Source: Marinilabiliales bacterium
GTDB lineage: Bacteria > Bacteroidota > Bacteroidia > Bacteroidales > SZUA-534
Direction of reading: 5' to 3'
Assembly (NCBI GenBank): GCA_003512955.1
Contig: DOTG01000014.1
Location: forward strand, 1-64,000
Length of the DNA stretch: 64,000 nt
Part shown: one piece after another, positions 45,376 to 54,896 of the stretch
How the letters are laid out: the number at the start of each line of letters is the position of its first letter
Position numbering within the stretch: the stretch's first letter is position 1
Translations under genes and position numbers: made by a program
Notes under the pieces: model-generated
Told to the model about the DNA's origin: nothing
The model's input: the letters and a program-made list of their open reading frames with translations, nothing else
The model's database searches: none

Positions 45376-46824
45376 TTAATATTCTGCATTCTTTGGAGTG
45401 CGGGCAAAAGGAATCACATCGCGGATGTTGCCCATGCCGGTGACAAACAGCATCAACCGTTCAAAACCTAACCCGTAGCCGCTGTGCGGAACGGTTCCAA
45501 ACTTACGGGTTTCGAGGAACCACCACATGTCCTTTTCCGGGATTCCCATTTCGTCAATACGGGCTTTCAGTTTTTCATAGCTCTCTTCGCGCTGCGAACC
45601 TCCGATGATTTCACCAATCCCCGGGAAGAGCACATCCATGGCACGGACGGTTTTCCCGTCTTCGTTCTGTTTCATGTAAAAGGCTTTTATCTCTTTTGGG
45701 TAATCGGTTAAAATGACCGGTTTTTTATAATGTTTTTCTACCAAAAAGCGTTCGTGTTCGCTTTGTAAGTCAATTCCCCAGGAAACCGGGTACTGGAACT
45801 GCCCTTTCTGATTGGCTTTTGAGTTTTTCAACACTTCGATGGCTTCGGTATAGCTTAACCGTACAAAATCGTTTTTGGTCACAAACTCCAGCTTTTCAAT
45901 CAATGGCAAGTCGGAACGTTCGTTCTGTGGTTTTTGCTTTTCTTCTTCCAACAAACGGCTTTGTAAAAACTCCAGATCATCGTGGCAATTATCAAGTGCA
46001 TATTGTACCAGATATTTGAGCATCTCCTCGGCTAAATCCATGTTGTCGGTAATGTCGTAAAAAGCCATTTCGGGTTCAATCATCCAGAACTCGGCCAAGT
46101 GGCGCGAGGTATTGGAATTCTCGGCCCGGAAGGTTGGTCCAAACGTATAAACTTCGCCCAATGCAAGGGCGGCCAGTTCGCCTTCCAATTGTCCTGAAAC
46201 GGTAAGATTGGTCAGTTTGCCAAAGAAATCTTTGGAATAATCTACCTTTCCCTCTTCATTTCTTGGCAGTTTGTCCAAATCGAGTGTAGTTACCTGGAAC
46301 ATTTCACCGGCACCTTCGGCATCGGAACCGGTAATAATAGGAGAATGCATGTAATAAAATCCCTTGCCGTTAAAAAACTGATGGATGGCAAAGGCCATGG
46401 CATGGCGGATACGGAAAACGGCACTGAAGGTACTGGTACGGAATCGTAAATGTGCCTTCTCGCGAAGAAACTCCAAGCTATGTTTTTTTGGCTGCAAAGG
46501 ATATTCATCAGGATTGGCCTCGCCCAACACTTCAATAGCGGAGGCGGCTATCTCCACTTTTTGCCCTGATCCCTGGCTTGCTATCAATGTCCCGGTAACG
46601 GAAAGGGATGCCCCGGTGTGAATTCTGCTTAAGATGGATTCATTGATTTGCTCAAGATCGGCTACTATCTGAATATTGTTAATGGTAGAGCCATCGTTTA
46701 AGGCAATAAAAGCAACATTTTTACTGCCCCGTTTGGTGCGTACCCAACCTTTTACACAAACTTTGCTGCCAAAGTCATCCGACTTGAGCACGTTCACAAT
46801 TTTTGTTCTTTTCAATGTTTCCAT
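45376..46824 (-). CDS. asnS: asparaginyl-tRNA synthetase
   Basis: 482 residues, class IIb. N-terminal OB-fold anticodon-binding domain (about 15-110), then the catalytic core with motif 2 (FGPTFRAENSNTSRHLAEFWMIEPE) and motif 3 (GYGLGFERLMLF) and the PVSWGIDLQSEHER segment characteristic of AsnRS. Charges tRNA-Asn directly. A well-formed promoter lies upstream. Confidence 0.97.
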   Translation of the reverse strand: METLKRTKIVNVLKSDDFGSKVCVKGWVRTKRGSKNVAFIALNDGSTINNIQIVADLEQINESILSRIHTGASLSVTGTLIASQGSGQKVEIAASAIEVLGEANPDEYPLQPKKHSLEFLREKAHLRFRTSTFSAVFRIRHAMAFAIHQFFNGKGFYYMHSPIITGSDAEGAGEMFQVTTLDLDKLPRNEEGKVDYSKDFFGKLTNLTVSGQLEGELAALALGEVYTFGPTFRAENSNTSRHLAEFWMIEPEMAFYDITDNMDLAEEMLKYLVQYALDNCHDDLEFLQSRLLEEEKQKPQNERSDLPLIEKLEFVTKNDFVRLSYTEAIEVLKNSKANQKGQFQYPVSWGIDLQSEHERFLVEKHYKKPVILTDYPKEIKAFYMKQNEDGKTVRAMDVLFPGIGEIIGGSQREESYEKLKARIDEMGIPEKDMWWFLETRKFGTVPHSGYGLGFERLMLFVTGMGNIRDVIPFARTPKNAEY

Positions 46825-46852
46825 AGCTATGTATCAATCAAAAAATAATCGG

Positions 46853-46881
46853 CAAAAATAATAATTAGTTGCAAGTTGCAA
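46853..46881 (-). promoter_or_regulatory. asnS promoter
   Basis: Read on the minus strand: TTG (46881-46879), 18 bp, then TATTTTTG (46860-46853), ending 28 bp before the ATG. This fits the Bacteroidota TTTG/TAnnTTTG pattern. Confidence 0.6.
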
Positions 46882-46945
46882 GATTTTGTTTCCAGATTTT
46901 ATTAATCTGAAACCGGATGGTTGTTTTTAACAAAGATTGTTCAAA

Positions 46946-48424
46946 CTACTTCCATTCCCATTCAAAACCTTCTTTGGTATCTTTGATGGCTACTCCCAAA
47001 TCAGTTAATTGATTTCTGATCTTATCAGAAGTGCCCCAATCTTTATTCTTTTTGGCGTCTTGCCGAAGATTTAACAGGAAATTTATTAATTCTGCAGATA
47101 GTTTTCCTTCCCTTGGATTATCTTTACTTTCAGGCATCAACCCCATAATTTCAATCACAAAATCGGAGAATAATTGTTTCATTTGTTGCAAACTGGTGGC
47201 ATCAAGCTTTTCCGTTCCTACTAATACCAGGTTTACCATTTTAACAGCCTCAAACAAATGGGAAATAAGGATCGGGCTGTTAAAATCGTCGTTTAAGGCC
47301 TGATAACATTTTTCACGCATGGCCGGAACATCAATGGTGGAACTGTCAGAAGGTTTTATTTTATCTAGTGTTTCTATGCCTTTCATCAATCGGTCCAGTC
47401 CTTTCTCGGCAGATTGCAGTGCTTCGTTTGAAAAATCAACCGTTCCGCGGTAATGGGCCATCAATATAAAAAAGCGGATGGTCATCGGGCTGTATGCCTG
47501 TTTCAGCGTGGCATGGTTTCCTGTAAATAACTCATTAAGGGTAATAAAATTTCCCAGCGATTTGCCCATTTTTTGCCCGTTGATGGTAATCATGTTGTTG
47601 TGCATCCAATACCGGACCGAACTTTTTCCATGAGCTGCCGTAGATTGGGCTATTTCAGCTTCATGGTGCGGGAATATTAAATCCATTCCCCCTCCGTGGA
47701 TGTCAAAGGCCTCGCCCAGGTAACGGGTACTCATCGCGGAACATTCCATGTGCCAGCCCGGGAAACCTTCGCTCCATTCCGAGGGCCAGTGCATGAGGTG
47801 CTCGGGTGCCGCTTTTTTCCATAGGGCAAAATCAAAACTGTTATGCTTTTCACTTTGCCCGTCTAATTCGCGGGTATTCTCGTACAGTTCTTCCACCTTG
47901 CGGCCCGATAATTCGCCATAAGGATGTTTTTCGTTATATTTTAGTACATCAAAATACACCGAACCATTCGATTCGTAAGCAAACCCATTTTGTAAGATTT
48001 CACGTATCATGGTTTGCTGTTCAATAATATGGCCTGTGGCACGGGGTTCTATGCTGGGGCTCTTTATATTCAAAGCACGCATGTTTTCATGAAAACTTTC
48101 GGTAAAGCGGTGAACTACTTCCATGGGTTCCAACTGTTCCAACCGGGCTTTTTTGGCAATTTTATCTTCCCCCTCGCCTGCCAGTTCGTCGCTTAGGTGG
48201 CCTACATCGGTGATGTTGCGGACATAACGCACTTTATATCCCAGGTGCTGAAAATACCGGATGACCAAATCAAAGGTAATGTACGGGCGGGCATGCCCCA
48301 AATGGGCCTCGCCATAAACTGTGGGGCCGCAGACATAAAGCCCCAGGTGATTTGGATTCACTGGAATAAATTCTTCCTTCTTTCGCGTTAAAGTGTTGTA
48401 AATATAGATGGTAGGATGTGTCAT
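46946..48424 (-). CDS. cysS: cysteinyl-tRNA synthetase
   Basis: 492 residues, class I. The zinc- and ATP-binding region CGPTVYGEAHLGHARPYI has Cys and the HLGH form of HIGH; the KMSKS counterpart is KMGKSLGN. The GGGMDLIFPHHEAEIAQS block is the hallmark of CysRS (zinc ligands). The C-terminal domain is of usual length. Charges tRNA-Cys. Monocistronic as far as can be seen. Confidence 0.97.
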   Translation of the reverse strand: MTHPTIYIYNTLTRKKEEFIPVNPNHLGLYVCGPTVYGEAHLGHARPYITFDLVIRYFQHLGYKVRYVRNITDVGHLSDELAGEGEDKIAKKARLEQLEPMEVVHRFTESFHENMRALNIKSPSIEPRATGHIIEQQTMIREILQNGFAYESNGSVYFDVLKYNEKHPYGELSGRKVEELYENTRELDGQSEKHNSFDFALWKKAAPEHLMHWPSEWSEGFPGWHMECSAMSTRYLGEAFDIHGGGMDLIFPHHEAEIAQSTAAHGKSSVRYWMHNNMITINGQKMGKSLGNFITLNELFTGNHATLKQAYSPMTIRFFILMAHYRGTVDFSNEALQSAEKGLDRLMKGIETLDKIKPSDSSTIDVPAMREKCYQALNDDFNSPILISHLFEAVKMVNLVLVGTEKLDATSLQQMKQLFSDFVIEIMGLMPESKDNPREGKLSAELINFLLNLRQDAKKNKDWGTSDKIRNQLTDLGVAIKDTKEGFEWEWK

Positions 48425-48446
48425 GTCATTTATGGTTTTGAATCTG

Positions 48447-48454
48447 CAAAGCTA
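48447..48454 (-). promoter_or_regulatory. candidate −7 box of cysS
   Basis: TAGCTTTG on the minus strand matches TAnnTTTG and lies 22 bp before the cysS ATG. No TTG is found at the right distance upstream, so support is partial. Confidence 0.4.
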
Positions 48455-48539
48455 AAAATTATTCTGAACCTTTTTACTTGGGTGATCAACAATGTGAGGG
48501 TAAAAAGGCATGGGAAGCTGAAACAGATCAACAAAAAAT

Positions 48540-48565
48540 GGAGACCTCATCGAAATGAGGCCTCC
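48540..48565 (-). terminator. terminator of the NigD-like lipoprotein gene
   Basis: On the minus strand, GGAGGCCTCAT and ATGAGGTCTCC form an 11-bp stem (one G-U) with a TTCG tetraloop, followed by ATTTTTTG. Confidence 0.75.
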
Positions 48566-48633
48566 ACTTACTTATTATTGGGAAAGATTCAAAGAAACTA
48601 TGTGACAAAAACAAATTTAGTCCCAGAACTTCA

Positions 48634-49368
48634 TTATTTTAAATTACCCGGCAGTATTCCACTTGTGTTGGCTGGTGCCAATTTTAAAGATTGATTTTCA
48701 AAATAATAGGTTCCTTCCCAGGTAAACTCATAGTCATAGTAATCGGTAGATTTGAACAGGAAGTTCACGCTGTCTATGCCGGGTTGGTATAAACTGCGCA
48801 TGTCGAAAGAAACCACGCCGGTAAGCACATTATAAGAAGGATCGTTATTATTGTTATGCCGTAATTCCAAGATAAGTCGTCCCTCGTCATCCACGGTATC
48901 CTGGATAGGCTTTACCAAATTTATATAATGCGTTACACTACCACCATAATAACTAAAAACAACATTTAAATGGTATTCTGTTAACCAGATGGTGTTTTCA
49001 TTCACACTTACGCCATCATTTCCAATACTGTCTTGGTTTTCTTCGGTTAATTGAATAATGTCTTTGGTCAAAACCCTATAAAGCTCTAAATACCCGGAAT
49101 GAATCACGTTTTCAGTTTCTGAATCAATAGAAAAATAGGCCATTACGCGGGAACTATCTTCCAGTTCATCCGCCAGGTAATCTATTTGGCTGGGAACTAA
49201 GGTATCCCCGCTATCAAGCTCCACCACAAATCCCTGATTGTTGCTCATTGTTTCAATGTAGGTGCCGTAATTATACCAATAGGTCACCGAATCGTCATCA
49301 CTGTTGCAAGATGTAAAGGCAAATCCCAGGCTCAAGGTAAATAAGGCAATAAAAGTAAATCGTTTCAT
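48634..49368 (-). CDS. NigD-like lipoprotein
   Basis: 244 residues with a lipoprotein signal ending FTSC (Cys20), then an aspartate-rich spacer. The two-domain layout resembles NigD proteins of Bacteroidota: an N-terminal small barrel (VVELDSGDTLVPSQIDYL, RVMAYFSI) and a C-terminal beta sandwich with HYINLV and LILELRHNNNND. NigD was named from a bacteriocin-linked operon in Prevotella, but most homologues have no known role. Presumed attached to a membrane facing the periplasm or surface. Single gene with its own terminator. Confidence 0.7.
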   Translation of the reverse strand: MKRFTFIALFTLSLGFAFTSCNSDDDSVTYWYNYGTYIETMSNNQGFVVELDSGDTLVPSQIDYLADELEDSSRVMAYFSIDSETENVIHSGYLELYRVLTKDIIQLTEENQDSIGNDGVSVNENTIWLTEYHLNVVFSYYGGSVTHYINLVKPIQDTVDDEGRLILELRHNNNNDPSYNVLTGVVSFDMRSLYQPGIDSVNFLFKSTDYYDYEFTWEGTYYFENQSLKLAPANTSGILPGNLK

Positions 49369-49720
49369 ATAGCGATAAATTAATAATTAGTTAAAAATAC
49401 TTAGAATTTCAATTCTGTGTAGCTGTAACACCAGCATTACTCAGAATTTCACCCTTTTTGACGCTTTGCAGATGTTTGAAACCTTTATTTAGTTGCTTGT
49501 GAAGTGAGAAATATTTTCAAAATAAAGTGCGCTGTTGTTTGCTTCTGAGTTTAGATCACTGATATTGTATTAGCTACAACGTGTTAAGTTGAAAGTCTGT
49601 TAATCATAGTTGAATATTTAATGTAAGGGCAAACAAAAAGCAACTTCTCGTAAAACAGAATCTTATTAGATACCTTAATTCCGCAGGTATAAAATGAAAA
49701 GTCAAAAAAATGAAAGATTT

Positions 49721-49748
49721 AGTCGCACTGCGACTTGCGGATTTAAGG
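49721..49748 (-). repeat. short dispersed palindromic repeat, copy 2
   Basis: AGTCGCA (49721-49727) and TGCGACT (49729-49735) are perfect arms; read on the minus strand they are preceded by CCTTAAATCCGCAAG, matching the arrangement at 8738-8765. Arm bases differ between copies while pairing is kept. Confidence 0.5.
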
Positions 49749-49778
49749 AGATAATCCAAAAATATACAAATGAAGAAG

Positions 49779-49830
49779 GATATATATAAAAGAGGCTGCC
49801 TCATTTGGGGCAGCCTCTTTTATATATATC
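49779..49830. terminator. infB terminator with perfect 22-bp stem
   Basis: Arms 49779-49800 and 49809-49830 are fully complementary (core AAAAGAGGCTGCC/GGCAGCCTCTTTT) with an 8-nt loop. The stem begins 14 bp after the infB stop and ends the rimP-nusA-infB transcript. Confidence 0.9.
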
Positions 49831-49844
49831 TAATTTTTAATGAA

Positions 49845-52800
49845 CTATAGAGTACGTTTTACTTCCACTTGTTCGTAAGCTTCCACAATGTCACCCACTT
49901 TTACATCGTTGAACCGCTCGATGTTCAAACCGCACTCATAACCGGAGGCCACCTCTTTGGCGTCATCCTTAAAGCGTTTGAGCGATCCAAGCTCTCCGGT
50001 GTAAACCACAATTCCATCGCGGATAACCCGTACTTTCGAGGTACGTTTCACTTTTCCATCGCGGACATAACATCCGGCAATAGTACCCACTTTGGTTATC
50101 TTGAAAACTTCGCGTACTTCAATGGTAGCAATAATCTCCTCTTTTATTTCTGGTGAAAGCATTCCTTCCATAGCGTCTCTTACCTCATTGATGGCATCGT
50201 AAATAACGGAATACAAGCGGATATCGATTTCTTCTTTTTCGGCCAATTTACGGGCAGCCATAGATGGGCGCACCTGGAACCCGATGATAATAGCATCGGA
50301 AGCTGCAGCAAGTAACACATCCGACTCGGAGATTTGACCCACAGCTTTATGTTTTACATTTACCTGTATTTCTTCGGTTGAAAGCTTGATTAATGAATCG
50401 GACAATGCTTCGATAGATCCATCCACGTCACCCTTCACAATGACATTCAATTCCTGGAAGTTTCCAATAGCAATCCGGCGTCCGATTTCGTCCAGAGTAA
50501 TGTGTTTCTGGGTACGTAACCCCTGTTCCCGGGCAAGTTGTTGACGGCGGTTGGCAATTTCTTTGGCTTCACGGTCGCTTTCCATCACATTGAATTTATC
50601 ACCTGCCTGTGCTGCACCGCTTAAGCCGAGCACTTGAACCGGGGTTGATGGCCCAGCTTCTTTAACCAGTTCATTCCGTTCATTGTACATTGCCTTCACG
50701 TGGCCCGTATGGTTTCCGGCTAACAGAATGTCGCCAATTTTAAGAGTCCCGCTTTGAACCAAAATGGTAGTCACATAACCACGCCCTTTGTCCAGCGAAG
50801 CTTCAATAACGGTACCTAATGCTTTTTTATTGGGGTTTGCCTTAAGGTCGAGCATTTCAGCTTCCAGCATTACTTTATCAAGTAATTCGGAAATATTTAA
50901 CCCCTGCTTGGCCGAAATATCCTGCGATTGGTATTTGCCGCCCCATTCCTCAACTAAAAGGTTCATATTGGCCAATCCTTCTTTAATTTTTTCGGGGTTA
51001 GCTCCGGGTTTATCAACTTTATTGATAGCAAATACAATGGGAACCCCAGCAGCCTGAGCATGGTTAATGGCTTCAACGGTTTGGGGCATGATACTGTCGT
51101 CAGCAGCTACAATAATGATGGCCACATCGGTAACTTGAGCTCCACGGGCACGCATGGCTGTAAATGCCTCGTGTCCAGGAGTATCCAAGAAGGTGATCCG
51201 TTTGCCATCTTCAGTAGCAACGCTATAGGCTCCAATATGTTGGGTAATTCCACCGGCCTCACCAGCAATTACATTCGCTTTACGGATGTAATCAAGTAAC
51301 GATGTTTTACCATGGTCAACGTGACCCATTACGGTAATAATCGGAGGGCGGGGTACCAAATCTTCCTCAGAATCTTCTACCTCTTCAGCAATAGACTCAA
51401 GGAGTTCGGCACTTACAAATTCAACTTTGTAGCCAAATTCATCTGCTACCAGCGACATGGTTTCAGCATCAAGCCTTTGGTTGATAGAAACAAAGAGGCC
51501 CAGGTTCATGCAAGTTCCGATTACCTCGGTAACTGCCACATCCATCATGTTGGCCAGTTCGTTTACCGAAACAAACTCAGTCACTTTGAGGATGTTCTTT
51601 TCAGCCTCCATCTTAGCCATTTCCTCTTGAGCCTTGTGGCTATACAACTCGCGTTTATCGCGCCGGTGTTTTGATCCTTTACTTTTCCCTTTGGTAGCGG
51701 TTAACCGGGCTAAGGTATCTTTAATCTGCTTTTGTACATCTTCTTCGTTAACCTCTTTTTTAATCAGCCGCTTTTTTCCACCTTTCTTTTGTTGCTGCTG
51801 TTGCTGTGACTGAGGAACGGCTTGTTTCAATTTTTTATTCGGATCCTGACCCGCCCCGGTTTGTTCTTGGGCTACTTCAACTTTATCTTTTCTGATCCGT
51901 TTTCTCTTTTTCTTTTTGCGGTCTTCTTCTGAAAGAGGGGCACCTGGTTTATCTTTTCTCGGTTCTGTTGGCAATTCAATTTTCCCAATTACGGTAGGGC
52001 CCGAAAGGCGCTCCACTTTGCGTTGGATAAAGTTTGAATCTTCATGTTGCGAGGTTGATGGAGCCTCTTCAGTTGTTTCATCGGAAGGTTTGCGGACAAC
52101 TTCCCTATCACGGCGTTCTTTGGCTTTTTCTTCTTTCGATTTCTTTGCCGGGCGGGTTTTTTGGTTTAGTAAAGCTAGGTCGATTCTTCCCACCACTTTT
52201 ACATCTTCCAATTGTTCTACCTGAGTTTTTATTTCCCCAATTTCTTCTTTTTGTGATGCAGTGGCGGTTTCTGCTTTATCTTCGGGAACTACTGGTTTTT
52301 CTTCAACCGGAACAGGTCTTTCCTTTTTAGGCTCATGCTTGTGAACCGATTCTGTTTTCTTGGGCTCAGCCTCTTTGATTTTTTCAATTTTTGATGGGTG
52401 AACCACAGGTTTTGTTTTTTTAGGTTCCAAGTCGATTTTGCCAATCACTTTTACCTTTACTTCGTCCACCACCGTTTCAATTTTCTCGATAGGCTCTTCT
52501 TTTGGAGCGGGTTTATGAATAGGTTTGTGTTCCTTTTCAATAGGTTTATGACTGCTCAGGTCTTTAAGTAAAACCTCATCGGGTTCATTATCCTGATCAT
52601 CCTCTGAATCTTTAAACTCTGCATCAATGCTTACAGATTCTTGCTTACCGCGATGGATTCCTAACTCCAATTTTGCCGATTCTTCTTTTACACGGATATC
52701 GGTACTATACTCTTTTAAGAGCATGGCATATAAATCGGAGGTAATTTTTGTGTTTGGATTGGCATCGATAGTAATTCCCTTTTTATGAAGGAATTCCACA

Positions 52801-52871
52801 ATTGTGCTTATCCCTACATTAAACTCCCTGGCAATTTTGCTGAGTCGTGTTACTTTACTCGAGTCTGTCAT
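49845..52871 (-). CDS. infB: translation initiation factor IF-2
   Basis: 1008 residues. A GTPase that brings initiator tRNA to the 30S subunit. A long charged N-terminal region (about 60-400, rich in K, E and P, with a Q-run near 355) precedes the conserved IF2_N helix, the G domain (GHVDHGKTS near residue 515, DTPGHEAF, NKVDKPGANP) and the C-terminal domains. The N-terminal 45 residues form a second IF2_N-like fold (RLSKIAREFNVGISTIVEFL). Last gene of rimP-nusA-infB. Confidence 0.97.
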   Translation of the reverse strand: MTDSSKVTRLSKIAREFNVGISTIVEFLHKKGITIDANPNTKITSDLYAMLLKEYSTDIRVKEESAKLELGIHRGKQESVSIDAEFKDSEDDQDNEPDEVLLKDLSSHKPIEKEHKPIHKPAPKEEPIEKIETVVDEVKVKVIGKIDLEPKKTKPVVHPSKIEKIKEAEPKKTESVHKHEPKKERPVPVEEKPVVPEDKAETATASQKEEIGEIKTQVEQLEDVKVVGRIDLALLNQKTRPAKKSKEEKAKERRDREVVRKPSDETTEEAPSTSQHEDSNFIQRKVERLSGPTVIGKIELPTEPRKDKPGAPLSEEDRKKKKRKRIRKDKVEVAQEQTGAGQDPNKKLKQAVPQSQQQQQQKKGGKKRLIKKEVNEEDVQKQIKDTLARLTATKGKSKGSKHRRDKRELYSHKAQEEMAKMEAEKNILKVTEFVSVNELANMMDVAVTEVIGTCMNLGLFVSINQRLDAETMSLVADEFGYKVEFVSAELLESIAEEVEDSEEDLVPRPPIITVMGHVDHGKTSLLDYIRKANVIAGEAGGITQHIGAYSVATEDGKRITFLDTPGHEAFTAMRARGAQVTDVAIIIVAADDSIMPQTVEAINHAQAAGVPIVFAINKVDKPGANPEKIKEGLANMNLLVEEWGGKYQSQDISAKQGLNISELLDKVMLEAEMLDLKANPNKKALGTVIEASLDKGRGYVTTILVQSGTLKIGDILLAGNHTGHVKAMYNERNELVKEAGPSTPVQVLGLSGAAQAGDKFNVMESDREAKEIANRRQQLAREQGLRTQKHITLDEIGRRIAIGNFQELNVIVKGDVDGSIEALSDSLIKLSTEEIQVNVKHKAVGQISESDVLLAAASDAIIIGFQVRPSMAARKLAEKEEIDIRLYSVIYDAINEVRDAMEGMLSPEIKEEIIATIEVREVFKITKVGTIAGCYVRDGKVKRTSKVRVIRDGIVVYTGELGSLKRFKDDAKEVASGYECGLNIERFNDVKVGDIVEAYEQVEVKRTL

Positions 52872-52939
52872 TTCTTGACCTTTTCTTTTTACTTAACCTA
52901 AATTTGAACCTTACATATCTCCTTACTGACCAAGCGTTT

Positions 52940-54175
52940 TTATTCGAACTCGGCCCTAAGGACTTTAATCACATCTTTGATGGTCTCTTCTTCTAAATCG
53001 GTACGTTTCACCAAATCTTCAATGGAGAGGTCGAGAACGCTTTTGGCAGTGTCGCAACCAATGGCTTTCAATTCGTCTAATACCCAGTTTTCAATTTCAT
53101 CAGTAAATTCGTCCAAATCCACATCTTCATCGTCTTCAGCTGTTTCGCGGTAAACATCTATTTCGTAGCCGGTCAGTTGGCTGGCCAGTTTAATGTTCGA
53201 CCCCCCTTTACCAATGGCTAACGACACTTGGTCGGGTTGTAAATAAACATCAGCACGTTTGTCGGTTTCGTTCAGCTTAATAAGCGAAACTTTTGCAGGG
53301 CTTAATGCCCTCTGAATATAAAGTTGGGTGTTGTTGGTAAAGTTGATGACATCGATATTTTCGTTCTTCAATTCACGGACAATGCCATGAATCCGCGAAC
53401 CTTTCATTCCCACACATGCCCCAACCGGATCCACCCGCTCATCGTACGATTCAACAGCTACTTTTGCTCGTTCGCCCGGAATCCGTTTGATGTTTTTAAT
53501 GGTTATAAGGCCATCAAATATTTCCGGGACCTCCATTTCAAAAAGACGTTCCAGGAAGATGGGGCTGGTTCTGGAAAGTACGATTAAAGGAGTGCTGTTT
53601 CGCATTTCAACCCGCACAACTACTGCACGCACAGAATCCCCTTTTCTGAAATAATCGGACGGTATCTGTTCTGTTTTTGGTAAGATGAGTTCATTTCCCT
53701 CATCGTCCACCACCATAATCTCTTTCTTCCAAACCTGATAAACTTCGCCGGTAACAATTTCACCAATACGGTCTTTGTATTTTCCGTAAATATTGTCTTT
53801 TTCAAGTTCCAATATCCTGGAGGTAAGGTTCTGGCGAAGAGCCAAAATCGCTCTGCGACCGAAATCGGCCAGTTTAACCTCATCGGTTACATCTTCGCCC
53901 ACTTCGTAATCATTGTCTATCCGTTTGGCCGAGGTCAATGAAATCTGGGTGTTTGGATCTTCCATTTCGTCATCGGCCACAACTTCACGGTTTCTCCATA
54001 TTTCAAAGTCCCCTTTGTCAATATTGATGATAATGTCGAAGTTTTCATCGGTGCCGAAACGCTTAATTAAAACGTTCCTAAAAACATCTTCCAATACCCT
54101 CATCATGGTTGGTCTGTCAATGTTTTTCAGATCCTTAAACTCCGAAAACGTGTCTATCAAATTCAAATTTTCCAT
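52940..54175 (-). CDS. nusA: transcription termination/antitermination factor NusA
   Basis: 411 residues: N-terminal RNA polymerase-binding domain, S1 domain (about 130-200, IGEIVTGEVYQV), KH domains (DPVGACVGMKGSRIHGIVREL and LAIGKGGSNIKLASQLTGYEIDVY), and a short C-terminal helix-hairpin-helix part (WVLDELKAIGCDTAKSVL). Modulates pausing, termination and antitermination. It lies 21 bp after rimP; a hairpin in the shared leader could be a site of its own autoregulation. Confidence 0.97.
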   Translation of the reverse strand: MENLNLIDTFSEFKDLKNIDRPTMMRVLEDVFRNVLIKRFGTDENFDIIINIDKGDFEIWRNREVVADDEMEDPNTQISLTSAKRIDNDYEVGEDVTDEVKLADFGRRAILALRQNLTSRILELEKDNIYGKYKDRIGEIVTGEVYQVWKKEIMVVDDEGNELILPKTEQIPSDYFRKGDSVRAVVVRVEMRNSTPLIVLSRTSPIFLERLFEMEVPEIFDGLITIKNIKRIPGERAKVAVESYDERVDPVGACVGMKGSRIHGIVRELKNENIDVINFTNNTQLYIQRALSPAKVSLIKLNETDKRADVYLQPDQVSLAIGKGGSNIKLASQLTGYEIDVYRETAEDDEDVDLDEFTDEIENWVLDELKAIGCDTAKSVLDLSIEDLVKRTDLEEETIKDVIKVLRAEFE

Positions 54176-54196
54176 CTCAATTTTATTTAACTCCCG

Positions 54197-54661
54197 TTAA
54201 AATATAATTATTTCTTTTACCGATTTTATTAATGCAAAACCAATCAACTCTTCTTTTTCAACCAAAACAGCCCTTTTGGCTCCTTCAGGTTTTTCTTTTG
54301 CAGTGTAGTTTAAGGTAAAACCCTCTGCGTTTACAGCCTTAAGTGTTCCCTTAATTTTAGTCCCCACGTTAAACAAAACCTCCACAGTCCTACCGATTGT
54401 TTTCTGGTATTGCCCCATCACCTTAAATGGGTAGCCAATCCCTGGTGACGAAACTTCTAAGGCAAAATCTTCTGCTTCCCTATCTAAAGAATGTTCAACA
54501 TGACGGCTTATTTCAACACATTGGTCAATGCTAATACCTTGAGGAGTATCTAAATAGATGGTAATGTGGTTGTGGGCATCCACCTTCACCTCAACCAGAA
54601 ACATTTCCGTTCCCTGGATATTTTCAGTTACCAATTGTTCAATTTTCAACGCATCAATCAT
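54197..54661 (-). CDS. rimP: ribosome maturation factor RimP
   Basis: 154 residues, needed for 30S subunit maturation. The family core is visible: VEVKVDAHNHITIYLD, GISIDQCVEISRHVEHSLD and ALEVSSPGIGYPF (like LEVSSPGxxRPL). First gene of the rimP-nusA-infB operon, as in most bacteria. Confidence 0.94.
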   Translation of the reverse strand: MIDALKIEQLVTENIQGTEMFLVEVKVDAHNHITIYLDTPQGISIDQCVEISRHVEHSLDREAEDFALEVSSPGIGYPFKVMGQYQKTIGRTVEVLFNVGTKIKGTLKAVNAEGFTLNYTAKEKPEGAKRAVLVEKEELIGFALIKSVKEIIIF

Positions 54662-54670
54662 AGTATCTTC

Positions 54671-54698
54671 AATAAAACAGGGGACTTCCGGTCCCCTG
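54671..54698 (-). terminator. possible attenuator in the rimP-nusA-infB leader
   Basis: On the minus strand, CAGGGGAC and GTCCCCTG pair perfectly (8 bp) around CGGAA and are followed by TTTTATT, directly before the rimP ATG. It has the form of an intrinsic terminator inside the leader, downstream of the promoter at 54727-54757. Confidence 0.6.
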
Positions 54699-54726
54699 AT
54701 GTGTTCTGCCCCACAATTATTGCCGC

Positions 54727-54757
54727 AAAAGTAGCATAAAATATCACAAGTGCAAAA
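54727..54757 (-). promoter_or_regulatory. promoter of rimP-nusA-infB
   Basis: Minus strand: TTTG (54757-54754), 19 bp, TACTTTTG (54734-54727). This is a full match to the Bacteroidota housekeeping consensus and puts the transcript start about 55-60 bp before rimP, upstream of the leader hairpin. Confidence 0.75.
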
Positions 54758-54896
54758 TATTCGCTTGAAAATTAATGGTTTTAGTCTAAAACAGGCTTGT
54801 TGAATGCACTGTCTTTTAATGAAATTGATAATTTCTTTGAAACAAAAGCCCTTTCTTGAAGGATTGTTTTATTTTAGCAAGATATTCAAAATTCTG

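Larger units (their letters stand above)
49369..49844. other. 476-bp gene-free region between NigD-like gene and infB
   Basis: Holds the promoter side of the NigD-like gene, the second copy of the palindromic repeat (49721-49748) and the infB terminator (49779-49830). A 66-codon minus-strand frame at 49604-49804 overlaps the terminator and is rejected. No RNA gene seen. Confidence 0.6.

Noticed and set aside
46882..46945. Terminator after cysS
   Set aside because: A weak CAGATT/AATCTG stem is present, but it is short and AT-rich and lacks a good T-run on the minus strand.
49604..49804. 66-codon minus-strand frame upstream of infB's end
   Set aside because: It runs through the 22-bp terminator stem and the palindromic repeat and has no family-like content.
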